From Methanobacterium sp. BAmetb5 (lineage in GTDB: Archaea; Methanobacteriota; Methanobacteria; Methanobacteriales; Methanobacteriaceae), in contig NZ_CP022706.1 in assembly GCF_003491305.1 (NCBI RefSeq), forward strand, positions 334,501 to 398,500: DNA of 64,000 bases, written 5' to 3'. The notes under the pieces were generated by a model. The model saw nothing but the letters and a program-made list of their open reading frames with translations. It made no database searches and was not told where the DNA came from. The translations under genes and the position numbers were made by a program. Positions 11,801-19,635 of this stretch are shown piece after piece; within the stretch, counting starts at the first letter, position 1; every line of letters begins with the position of its first letter.

Positions 11801-12215
11801 TTATAGTTTTACCTGCACCAGGGTCATCAGCAATCATAAAACGAATTTTAGGATTTTTAAGTACATGTAAATAAACTGCATCAAGTTGAAATGGAAGTGG
11901 ATCTATTTTCGAAGTGTTCATAGCTAAAAAGGGGTCAAACATGGAAGCAAATTTGTATTTTAATGCTTCTAGTGAAAGGAACACTTCGCTGGCAGGGGCT
12001 GAAAAATCTAATAATATTTCTCTACCGGTTCCAGTTTCACCATCACTATCATTAAGATCTTCAAATTCTGCTTTTGTTAAAAGATGATCTACAGTATCAC
12101 CTGAGTTTATAGTAGTTCCAATGATGTGGACATGATCTCCGAAATCTTCTATTATTTTTACTTCAATCGCTTCTGGCCAGTAAGGTCCTTCGAGTATTGA
12201 TCCTTCTTTAATCAT
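8871..12215 (-). CDS. SNF2-family DEAD/DEAH helicase, first copy
   Basis: 1114 residues. It carries Walker A DDPGAGKTIMAG near 128-140, DEAH followed by KMAAYRYGKK near 230, the TATPH motif III, and motif VI RMGRIHRYKQ. The long C-terminal region ends in a mixed alpha/beta domain containing GFDIRSRSEEGELRYIEVKA, which resembles a DUF3883 or nuclease-like fold often attached to such helicases. Related SNF2 proteins occur in DISARM class 1 (DrmD) and in helicase-methylase-ATPase loci; the neighbours favour the latter. The ATG at 12215 follows GGGAG at a suitable distance. It is the first gene of the minus-strand operon, transcribed from the AT-rich divergent region 12216-12374. Confidence 0.92.
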   Translation of the reverse strand: MIKEGSILEGPYWPEAIEVKIIEDFGDHVHIIGTTINSGDTVDHLLTKAEFEDLNDSDGETGTGREILLDFSAPASEVFLSLEALKYKFASMFDPFLAMNTSKIDPLPFQLDAVYLHVLKNPKIRFMIADDPGAGKTIMAGLIIKELKLRGLARRILIVSPGHLKYQWQRELKDKFQENFTLVDRTFINLFQSENAWEVENQLITSIDFAKQDDIIESLNPVHWDLVVVDEAHKMAAYRYGKKITKRKGYKLGEVFSRTAENLLFLTATPHKGDPENYRLLLDLLAPGFFADQKMLTEARKKGENPLFLRRIKEDLRDFEGKPIFTKRSTQTVSFNLSDEEMELYEKLSKYVMYQFNKAIDQERRSFVFALLLLQRRMASSIYALQKSLKRKKEKFEYILENPDLLNQYTSTRFNRREDESEDIRWKEEQKWELATLSLNLEELSEEIKTLSELIEMSETILVSGNETKIEKLKSVMESLGDEKILIFSESKDTVDYLIDTITSWGYSVNTIHGEMNMYQRIEAEKVFKEKTQVMVATEAAGEGINLQFCHLMINYDIPWNPNRLEQRMGRIHRYKQKEDVNIFNLVAKNTREGKVLARILEKLEEIRNSIGTDKVFDVIGDVFQGKDLYQMVSDAVSGKRSVDDIEKDIDIPLDEDYKNTLIKELVDEGLVDSIDYKSIKELEELTQESRLVPEYLEEFFKKAFKKVGGKFTTRKNGTLNIASLPADIRRAADNTDFKKSFGRLNKSYPRLTFDKNFASENSDYDFLSFGHPLLEAVLKWVELNYSNTLQRGCVFRDPNNKFEGLFWFFEGTVNDGKGETVGKKLFALYESGEKLEDINPSIIWDLEPIDDSKPFKHNFDKTKAQSHAIKIIEEYSNNLKAERKRQSGIRRKYGIKSLEFFISELDADLTSLYFRQSMGENVDLAIHNKEEKKKNYEIALNKLKEDIIKEESVSMSMPKFIGAIKVIQDEDWDNLEGISTKEKLEAEFNVELIGMDVTMEFEKEQGRIPEDVSKLNLGFDIRSRSEEGELRYIEVKARSEEGLVKLTLNEWFKAKRFRENYWLYVVANATTTPTLYVIQDPVFNLKAEKQFDVSLVVYPDEWKKGEKVYEKVD

Positions 12216-12374
12216 TTTTAACTCCCATGAATGGTTTATGCCAATCAGATATTAATTAATATTGTCGATTAATTAATATTTTTATTACAATTGAATTATA
12301 TCGTAATAAATCAATTAATATACACAATTTAGAAATTATTAATGAAAAGAACTGATTAATAGGAGATATTATGA
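12216..12374. promoter_or_regulatory. Divergent promoter region with AT-rich direct repeats
   Basis: The 159 bases between the two divergent defence transcripts contain two identical 13-base direct repeats, ATTAATTAATATT, at 12251-12263 and 12268-12280 (period 17). A related ATTAATATA lies at 12314-12322. TATA-like stretches are present on both sides. AGGAGA at 12361-12366 sits about 8 bases before the ATG at 12375. A second ATG at 12371 is in another frame and is unlikely to be used. The repeats could be an operator shared by both defence transcripts, or simply promoter AT-richness. Confidence 0.5.
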
Positions 12375-15300
12375 ATGGGTCTAAAGCATCTATCTATAAG
12401 AGTGCCATGGCATGATACGGGTTGGGAAGGAACTGTCTGCCAAAATCCAAATTTAAATAGTTCTTGTCTAATTCTGGATAGATTAGCTCCTAAAAAAGAT
12501 GATGGTGCTGATTATTGTCTTGATTATGAAGTTACAAAACATCCTAATTACCGAAAATTAAGAAATCAAAAAAATGCAGGAAAATGTTTAGATGAATTAG
12601 AAGATAAACAGTATCCTGCTTGTGTTAGCGAAAGAATGGCCTTTATGTCTCCTTTTGAGTATAATTTAACTATCAAATATCCTTATACTTATCGTCCAAA
12701 ACTTAGTCATTTTTTACCTACTAAAATTAGTAACCCCCCATATTCTGCTTCAACCATTCCATTTTATTGGTTGTCGAAAAAAGGGATTAAATCATTATTA
12801 GAATCTAATACCCTTCCAGTGAGTATGGAAAACGAAAAAGATTTCGAAAAGGATAATGAGATAAGAACGGATTGGGCAAACGTTTACAATAATCAAAAAC
12901 TAATAATAGACTGGTTTTATTCTCAAATAAAGCCTGAAAAATCACTTTGCTTCTTTTATGCTAAAAAAGTCCCCTTTGTGGAAGAACAGAATCGGATAAT
13001 TATCGGTGTGGGTAGAGTCAAACAAATCGATGATTACCGCGAATATGATTATAAAGAAGATCGAGAGTATAGGGGCTTAATTTGGGAGAGAATGGTCCAT
13101 CATAGTATTCGCCCAGATTTTGATGATGGTTTCATATTACCATATCATGCCGCGATTAAATTTGCTGACGAAAATCCAGATATAGAATTTGATCCTACGG
13201 AATTGGCCGTTTATCCCCCTAAAGGAAAAATACGTGAATTTTCTTATGTAACTGAACATGTTAGCAATGATTCCGCTATTGATGTTATGTTATCCTGCGC
13301 AGAATCACTTAAAAAAGCTATTAAAATTGGATTAAAAGGTCCTTGGAAAAAAAGCCTCAATTGGATTAACTTGCAAATTGGAGAACTTTGGAAAATGAGG
13401 GGACCTTACCCTGGAATGGGATCAGCGCTTACAGCTTTAGGTTTTAGTTTAGGAAACTTTATTGCATTAGAAATAGATGACCAATTGAAAGAGGATGAAA
13501 ATCCGTGGATTATATTAGAAGCATCATTCGAAAATCCTGATGACTATTTTTCTAATGAACTGGCTGGTGAACTTAAAGGAATGAAAGATGTGTGGGAAAT
13601 CCTTACCAATGACGAAAAAGATCTTCTTCAATTAATTAGTAGATTTGATCTTTCTCCTCTACAAGCAAAAATGATTTTAATGCCAGAAACCCGTGATGAG
13701 TTTGGTTTAAACTTTGATGAAAATGAAGTTTTAGAAAATCCTTACTTAATTTTTGAACAAACTCATCATACTGTTGAACCTATTAGCTTTTTAACAATTG
13801 ACCATGGTGTCTTACCATGTCATGAAATAGCAAATAAATTCCCCTTGCCAGATAAAAGTAAAATTGAATCAGAATTAGATTGGAGAAGGATTAGAGCGTT
13901 AATATCAGAAATTCTTGAAGAAGCTACCTATGAAGGTCATTCTTTACTCCCTCAGAACTTAATTATCGAAAAATCCAAAGAACTCCAATTAGATCCCCCA
14001 TGTAATTTAAATGGTAAAATAATTTTAGCTAAAGAGAAATATTTCTTAGAAGTAATCGAAAAAATTGAAATGGAAGATGGTAAACCCGCATATCAACTAA
14101 CAGAGATCTATAAAAACGCTAATTTTATTAAAAATAAATTACTTTCTAGAAAGGAAGGTAAAAGGAATCTCAGCAATATTGAATGGGAAAAATTACTATT
14201 TAATTATCTTGAGAAAAAATACCCTCTAGAAAAATCAAAAGATCCAGAAGCTGAAAAAAAGGCAAGGGATGAAAAATCAGCTGCATTGAGAGAAATAGCT
14301 GAATCTCGTCTTTCAGTTTTAATAGGATCGGCTGGTACTGGAAAAACGACTTTACTTTCTATTCTTTGTCAGGAACCTGAAATTAGAGAACGAGGTATTT
14401 TATTACTTGCCCCCACAGGTAAAGCTAGAGTAAAAATGGAACAAGCTTTGGGTTTATCTTCTCGAAAAGATCCCAAAATAAAAGCATACAACATCGCACA
14501 ATTTTTGGTTAAATCAAGCAGATACAATGGGGAAACAGGAAGGTTCTTCTTGAATGATGAACCTCCAAAAAGAGTAGGGGAAACTGTAATAGTAGATGAA
14601 GCATCCATGCTAACTGAAGAGATGTTAGCATCACTTTTACAATCAATCAAAGGTTATAAACGACTGATTCTTGTTGGAGATCGTTATCAACTTCCACCAA
14701 TTGGAACTGGAAGACCTTTTGTCGATATTATTACAGAGTTCAAACCTGAAACTCTTGATGATAATCAGTTCCCAAAAGTTGGTGATTCATATGCAGAATT
14801 GACCATCAACCGACGTCAAACTCTAGAAGAATGTGGAAAAAGGTATGATATTCAACTAGCTAACTGGTTTAGAGGAGGATCTCTTCTTTCTACCGATGAT
14901 ATGATATTTGATTTATTAAATGGTTTGAAAAAATCAGATTGTCTTAAAATTTACCAATGGGACTCACCAGATGAATTCAGCCATTTATTATTTGAAATAC
15001 TAAAAAATGAACTCAATTTAAAGACTAATAATGATTATAAAACCTTTAATAATTCTTTAGGTGCTGTAAATGGCATATTTAAAGTTGGGGCCGCTAAAAA
15101 AGCTGAAAAATGGCAAATCTTATCACCAGTTCGTAATAGAAATCATGGAGTAAGTGAAATTAACCGCGCCATACATCAAAAATTTAAAACTGCTTATATT
15201 CGATCCGCTAGATCTAGAGAAAATAAACTAAAACGATACGATGATTATACTAAAAAAGCAAAACCAGCAGGTCCTGAAGAGATAGTATGGGGAGACAAAG

Positions 15301-16202
15301 TTATAAATATTCAAAACCAGTCTATTGGTACTTGGAATATCAACAATAAAAAGCAGGAAGATGGTTATCTTGCTAATGGAGAAATTGGCATATTCGTTGA
15401 AAAATCTCCAATTAATAATAAAGATTTTGCTCTAAAATTTGAATTTTCTTCACAGCTTGGTTTGGAGTACTCGTTTTTTGAGAGTTTAACTCCCATGAAT
15501 AGTAAATACCGGTTTAAAAATATTGATGAAGATCAACCTTCACTTGAATTAGCTTATGCACTAACTGTCCATAAAGCTCAAGGAAGCGAGTTCGGTAAAG
15601 TTATACTTGTAATTCCCCGAAATTCATTTAATATATCTAGAGAACTGATATATACGGCGTTAACACGACAACAAGATGGTATAATTATCTTATTTGAAGG
15701 TAATCCAATTGATTTAATGAATTATAGTGAAGAAAAATGGTCTGAAACAAATCAAAGATTCACTAATCTTTTCCGAGCACCCTGTCCACGTGAGGTTAAG
15801 GACAAAAAAGATTTATTCCTAGAGGATAGGTTAATAAATCGTACTTTAAGGGGTGAAGATGTCAGAAGCAAATCTGAACTAATTATAGCTAATATACTTT
15901 ATCATTATGGTATAGATTATGAATATGAGGGTGTTTTAGAGTTTGATGGTGAAGTTAGGCGTCCTGACTTTATTATAGAAGATGATGATTCGGGTGAATT
16001 CTATTATTGGGAACATTTAGGAATGCTTAATAATCTTCGTTATAAACAAAATTGGGAAAAGAAAAAGGAATGGTATTATAAAAATGGCATCACCGTAGAA
16101 GGTGGTCGAAATGGTACTCTGATTATAAGTGTTGATAACAAAAAGGGAGGAATTTATTCCGAAGAAATTGAAAATATTCTTAAAAAACATTCATTAATTT
16201 AA
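12375..16202 (+). CDS. RecD-like helicase fused to a PD-(D/E)XK nuclease domain
   Basis: 1275 residues. The N-terminus starts with IRVPWHDTGWEGTVC and contains five cysteines in the first 85 residues (22, 31, 48, 71, 83) that could hold a metal. The function of residues 1-600 is not recognised. The superfamily 1B helicase core begins near 650: Walker A GSAGTGKTTLLSI, Walker B VIVDEASML near 740, GDRYQLPP, and a UvrD/RecD C-terminal motif LTVHKAQGSEFGKV near 1063. The last 120 residues contain RRPDFII and YYWEHLG near 1195-1212, the D and E of a PD-(D/E)XK nuclease. The gene is divergent from the methylase operon. It is probably the DNA-degrading effector; that role is inferred. Confidence 0.88.
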   Translation: MGLKHLSIRVPWHDTGWEGTVCQNPNLNSSCLILDRLAPKKDDGADYCLDYEVTKHPNYRKLRNQKNAGKCLDELEDKQYPACVSERMAFMSPFEYNLTIKYPYTYRPKLSHFLPTKISNPPYSASTIPFYWLSKKGIKSLLESNTLPVSMENEKDFEKDNEIRTDWANVYNNQKLIIDWFYSQIKPEKSLCFFYAKKVPFVEEQNRIIIGVGRVKQIDDYREYDYKEDREYRGLIWERMVHHSIRPDFDDGFILPYHAAIKFADENPDIEFDPTELAVYPPKGKIREFSYVTEHVSNDSAIDVMLSCAESLKKAIKIGLKGPWKKSLNWINLQIGELWKMRGPYPGMGSALTALGFSLGNFIALEIDDQLKEDENPWIILEASFENPDDYFSNELAGELKGMKDVWEILTNDEKDLLQLISRFDLSPLQAKMILMPETRDEFGLNFDENEVLENPYLIFEQTHHTVEPISFLTIDHGVLPCHEIANKFPLPDKSKIESELDWRRIRALISEILEEATYEGHSLLPQNLIIEKSKELQLDPPCNLNGKIILAKEKYFLEVIEKIEMEDGKPAYQLTEIYKNANFIKNKLLSRKEGKRNLSNIEWEKLLFNYLEKKYPLEKSKDPEAEKKARDEKSAALREIAESRLSVLIGSAGTGKTTLLSILCQEPEIRERGILLLAPTGKARVKMEQALGLSSRKDPKIKAYNIAQFLVKSSRYNGETGRFFLNDEPPKRVGETVIVDEASMLTEEMLASLLQSIKGYKRLILVGDRYQLPPIGTGRPFVDIITEFKPETLDDNQFPKVGDSYAELTINRRQTLEECGKRYDIQLANWFRGGSLLSTDDMIFDLLNGLKKSDCLKIYQWDSPDEFSHLLFEILKNELNLKTNNDYKTFNNSLGAVNGIFKVGAAKKAEKWQILSPVRNRNHGVSEINRAIHQKFKTAYIRSARSRENKLKRYDDYTKKAKPAGPEEIVWGDKVINIQNQSIGTWNINNKKQEDGYLANGEIGIFVEKSPINNKDFALKFEFSSQLGLEYSFFESLTPMNSKYRFKNIDEDQPSLELAYALTVHKAQGSEFGKVILVIPRNSFNISRELIYTALTRQQDGIIILFEGNPIDLMNYSEEKWSETNQRFTNLFRAPCPREVKDKKDLFLEDRLINRTLRGEDVRSKSELIIANILYHYGIDYEYEGVLEFDGEVRRPDFIIEDDDSGEFYYWEHLGMLNNLRYKQNWEKKKEWYYKNGITVEGGRNGTLIISVDNKKGGIYSEEIENILKKHSLI

Positions 16203-16222
16203 AAAAAGAATAAAGGATATTG

Positions 16223-16645
16223 TTATATCAATCCAACATACTTGAGAATATCATCTGTTTTATTTTCTAAAACTTCGATGGATCTATTATAACATTCTTC
16301 TACTACAGATTGAAGATTTTCTGTCCCTATCCAATATTTTTCAAGGATTTCATATCCTAAACTATTAGATATTTTTTTAATTACATATGAACTGATAAAT
16401 ATATCATCAATATAACCATAAGGACCATATATTTGTTCAGGAATTATATCCATGGGTATAACATAATAAGCAATAGCTGCACTGATTTCTAACCTTATAT
16501 CATTACTAATACTTTTTTCATCCAAAACATCAGTGAGTAATTTGTAGAGAGTAGGACCATGATCAATAAATGAGGCATAATCCCCATCATATGATGCCAA
16601 ATTATCCGATAAGACATCAAAATAATCTTTAAATTGATTTTCCAT
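16223..16645 (-). CDS. DUF1232 domain protein
   Basis: 140 residues. The central segment AYYVIPMDIIPEQIYGPYGY followed by IDDIF matches DUF1232 (YkvA-like), whose hallmark is a Y-x-x-x-P-x-D-x-x-P motif followed by G-x-x-DD. The domain is short and amphipathic or membrane-associated and its biochemistry is not established. Such proteins occur in defence and toxin-antitoxin neighbourhoods. It converges on the RecD-nuclease gene with a 20-base gap. GAGGTTGTCATAATGG lies at the start, giving a plausible ribosome site. Confidence 0.75.
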   Translation of the reverse strand: MENQFKDYFDVLSDNLASYDGDYASFIDHGPTLYKLLTDVLDEKSISNDIRLEISAAIAYYVIPMDIIPEQIYGPYGYIDDIFISSYVIKKISNSLGYEILEKYWIGTENLQSVVEECYNRSIEVLENKTDDILKYVGLI

Positions 16646-16740
16646 TATGACAACCTCTTATAGTTATAGTTTTATTATAAATCAATATTCTTAAATATAT
16701 TTCCAATTACTTAAGATATTTTGGAATGATTAACAAATAT

Positions 16741-16903
16741 AGCTACCGGAAAAACAGGGAAAAGAAACAACAGTATCAACAAAATGGCATTGCAGATGAA
16801 GGACTCCATCGGTACTCTCATAATAACAGTAGATAATCGAAAGGGGGACTTTCATCTCAAGAATATTGAAGAGAATTTGAAAAAATATTCATTAATTTAT
16901 TAG
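16741..16903 (+). pseudogene. Decayed copy of the C-terminus of the RecD-nuclease gene
   Basis: Two reading frames of this otherwise gene-free stretch align with the tail of the gene ending at 16202. Frame one (from 16741) gives RKNREKKQQYQQNGIADEG, matching the KQNWEKKKEWYYKNGI region. After a frameshift near 16805, the frame from 16811 gives GTLIITVDNRKG and ends in LKKYSLIY and a stop at 16901-16903, matching GTLIISVDNKKG and LKKHSLI. It is therefore a remnant of a second copy of the nuclease gene, left by duplication or replacement of a related defence locus. The rest of 16646-16972 shows only AT-rich promoter-like sequence. Confidence 0.8.
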
Positions 16904-16972
16904 ATGATGTTTTAAGACATCTAAGAAAACTAATGAGGCCCATTAGACAAAGTTCTCTAACGATAATCCTAA

Positions 16973-19111
16973 TTAATAATCATTATTCAATTTCTTAAAA
17001 AATCCTTCTACTTCTTTCTCAGTATCTTCATAATCATGTATCTCGTACTGGTAACTCACATATCGAGCATATTTGTCCTTTAAACTGTTGTAAAAATAGA
17101 GGGACCAGCTACCGCAATCAGAACATTCTACCATTTTGATCAGTTCTGGAATGAGTTTTAAACGGTCATCAGATACTGGATTGTAAAGATAGAGGACCTT
17201 ACTATCCATATCAGTTTCTGTATGAAACTTATACTCTGCAAAGGGATACACATTACCCTTGAGTAATTTGGCACGTATGGTGTATAATCCTCTATTTTTC
17301 TCCATGCCTGTAGTGTAGATCAAATCCATTGATTCATAATCACCCAGTAACTGGAATAATTCATTCAGTTTCTCATTTAATTCCAGTATCTGTTTTTTAA
17401 TAAAAACATCAGGCATTGCCCCACCATGTGCTTTTTGATTCCTTAAATTAACAATGGGAGTTAAAATATCAATTATCTGAGGATTGGCTATGTTTTTGTA
17501 GAAACTTCGCTCAAAGGGGATTAATTCATACACTTCATCTTTAAGGTCATCGTAGAAACTTATTAAACGTTCATATAAACCCACCCAGGACCCGAAACTC
17601 ATGGCATAGTATTTCAAACTTCCGGTATCCCAGAACTTTTTTTTACCTTCATAACATATCTCCGGGGGGAGAGCGGATAAAAGTAGAATAGTATTGAAGG
17701 CAGCAATCATTTCGAACAATTTGAAATAATTATCCAAGCGTTTGTGTAAACCGGTATCTGTTTTACTGGCCATGTGATGAGAAGTAGCAAAAGGCCAAAT
17801 CTGATACTGGTAAAGAAGATATTCATCATCAAATTTAGATAAAATATCATCCAGATCATGGTAATTGAAGATATTCCGCTTAAAGTTACGGAAAGCAGAC
17901 CCTATTTCATTAAAAATCAGTTCTGCCCGTTGATAAGAATCAACAATATTATTTTGAGTTTTCAGATCTGGAACCTCAATCTGCAAGGATTTGATACCCT
18001 TCATATCCAGCTTTTTTTGAGTGTTACCATAAGAGAGAAGTATTAACTCGTTTTTAACAGCTTCTGAATTTAAATATATTTTCAAATAGGGTTCTGATAT
18101 GTTTTTATCTGACAATATGAACTGATAATAATCGGATATTTCATCCTTGTTTTCCAGTTCTGTGAGAAATATAACGTCATTATGGGGAACTTTTGGAAAT
18201 AGAAAAACATTGCGTTCTGGTGCAAATTTATCTCGAAATTTAGTAAGATCTGTCAAAAATTTTAGGGAATAGGGTGAATTTTCGGTTTTTTTCTTGAATT
18301 CCTCCAATCCCCTCATAAAATCAAAGGTCCAATAAACCTTATCCCCATTCAGGGTTGAAGAATCAATCCATATGCCCTGGGCAAAATTATCATTAAATGT
18401 TTCTTCAAAATAGTTATTTATTATAATATCTTCCACATTCTGATGAAATTTTGCAAAAAAGACTTTATCTCTCGGGGTATCATTTTTAATTATTAATATA
18501 CATGTTTTTGTACTGGAATACGGATAAAGAGTGTTATATGGTAGAGAAATAATAGCTTCGAGAGAATAGTTGTCCAAGATATATTGACGTAAGGGATTAT
18601 AATAATCAGAGTTAAAAAAGGATTTTTGTTCAGGTAATATGAACACTGCATGACCATTTTTCTTTAAAAGCTTTAAAGATTCCATTAAAAAATGAATTTC
18701 CAGGTCCAGGATCTTGAATCCATAAAAATCAACAGATTCCTGTAATTGAACGAAACTGGGTTGGGTAACGATGAGATCAAATTTTTCAGATACACTATCT
18801 TTGAATGTGAAAAAATCTGTATTGAATAATTCATAATTTACATCTGTATCTTTTAATTTCTTTCGCGCCTTTTCAATAATTTCTTTACTGATATCCACGC
18901 CAATAAAGCTTGTTTTAGTAGTTGAATGCTCATTTATCTTGGGAAAAAGAGTTCCACTTCCACATGCGGGGTCTAGTACTCTTTCAGGTTCCCAGCCAGC
19001 AACTATGTTAGAAATAAAAGAAATAATCTTATTTGGTGTATAAATGATGTTTTCTGGTACAAAACCAGATTTGTATGATTTGTTCTCCATTGAAAACCCC
19101 CCACTTTTCAT
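16973..19111 (-). CDS. N6-adenine DNA methylase-like protein with degenerate catalytic motif
   Basis: 712 residues. The N-terminal half is a class I SAM methylase fold of the HsdM type: motif I is LDPACGSGTLF near residue 46, followed by an acidic motif II (FIGVDIS). The catalytic N/D-PP-Y/F motif is replaced by TQPSF in DLIVTQPSF, so amine methylation may be lost. The C-terminal 350 residues are not recognised. An internal ATG eight codons in (MENKSYK) is an alternative start. Immediately upstream on the same strand are two broken genes (19145-19536), so this may be the survivor of a larger cassette. A SAM-binding, non-catalytic role is possible. Confidence 0.7.
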   Translation of the reverse strand: MKSGGFSMENKSYKSGFVPENIIYTPNKIISFISNIVAGWEPERVLDPACGSGTLFPKINEHSTTKTSFIGVDISKEIIEKARKKLKDTDVNYELFNTDFFTFKDSVSEKFDLIVTQPSFVQLQESVDFYGFKILDLEIHFLMESLKLLKKNGHAVFILPEQKSFFNSDYYNPLRQYILDNYSLEAIISLPYNTLYPYSSTKTCILIIKNDTPRDKVFFAKFHQNVEDIIINNYFEETFNDNFAQGIWIDSSTLNGDKVYWTFDFMRGLEEFKKKTENSPYSLKFLTDLTKFRDKFAPERNVFLFPKVPHNDVIFLTELENKDEISDYYQFILSDKNISEPYLKIYLNSEAVKNELILLSYGNTQKKLDMKGIKSLQIEVPDLKTQNNIVDSYQRAELIFNEIGSAFRNFKRNIFNYHDLDDILSKFDDEYLLYQYQIWPFATSHHMASKTDTGLHKRLDNYFKLFEMIAAFNTILLLSALPPEICYEGKKKFWDTGSLKYYAMSFGSWVGLYERLISFYDDLKDEVYELIPFERSFYKNIANPQIIDILTPIVNLRNQKAHGGAMPDVFIKKQILELNEKLNELFQLLGDYESMDLIYTTGMEKNRGLYTIRAKLLKGNVYPFAEYKFHTETDMDSKVLYLYNPVSDDRLKLIPELIKMVECSDCGSWSLYFYNSLKDKYARYVSYQYEIHDYEDTEKEVEGFFKKLNNDY

Positions 19112-19144
19112 AACAATATTTACTAAAGGAATAATATAAATTTT

Positions 19145-19315
19145 TCATTTTAGAAATTTGGAGACCTCATCATTTAAAAGAAAGTCCACGGCATCCACAA
19201 TGGCACTTTTACCTGAACCATTGGGACCAGAAATAAGGAAGTTATTCCCCTTAGGCTCAAATTTTAATTCCTTTATCCCCCTGAAGTTACAGATCTCCAG
19301 TTCGTGGATCCTCAT
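19145..19315 (-). pseudogene. Truncated RecF/SMC-like ATPase (N-terminal 56 residues only)
   Basis: From an ATG at 19315 the frame reads MRIHELEICNFRGIKELKF, then GPNGSGKSAIVDAVDFLL, an ABC/SMC-type Walker A, and stops at 19145 after 56 codons. Family members continue for many hundreds of residues with coiled coil, signature and Walker B, all absent here. The start overlaps the stop of the preceding fragment (ATGA), as in an intact operon, so this is a remnant of a DNA-repair or defence ATPase. A real 56-residue protein is unlikely. Confidence 0.72.
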
Positions 19316-19536
19316 GGTGATCCACCACTTAAAACAGTAATTAATCTTTTCACATCAAGGGAAGATCCATTATTCATAATTTTTTCCAGTTTTAAAATCA
19401 ACTCTGGGTCAAAATCCTGGTTTTCACTCAGTTTCTCAAAGGTTTCATCCAGAATCTCCTCCAATATTGATTGAGGAGCTTGAACCAACTCTTTAGTATC
19501 CCCAATGTAAATCCCTCTATCTAATATATTCTCTGT
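19312..19536 (-). pseudogene. 3' fragment of an unknown gene upstream of the truncated ATPase
   Basis: An open frame on the minus strand begins just after an in-frame TAA at 19537-19539 and ends with TGA at 19312-19314, overlapping the ATPase start by four bases. Its product contains IYIGDTKELVQAPQSILEEI and ends in VKRLITVLSGGSP. There is no ATG or GTG near its beginning; the only usable start would be a TTG. It looks like the tail of a helical protein whose 5' part has been deleted. The product is not recognised. Confidence 0.5.
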
Positions 19537-19635
19537 TTAAAATATTGATCATAACTTATGAATTAATTATAAAATAGAAATATTTAATTGTTGGCATGTA
19601 AGAATATTCATAGTTAGCAGTAATGGAGGATTAGA

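Noticed and set aside
1..12215. DISARM system
   Set aside because: SNF2 helicase and adenine methylase occur, but there is no DrmA-DrmB-DrmC set beside them. The DUF1998 helicase (40549) and PLD protein (37084) are far away, in unrelated contexts.
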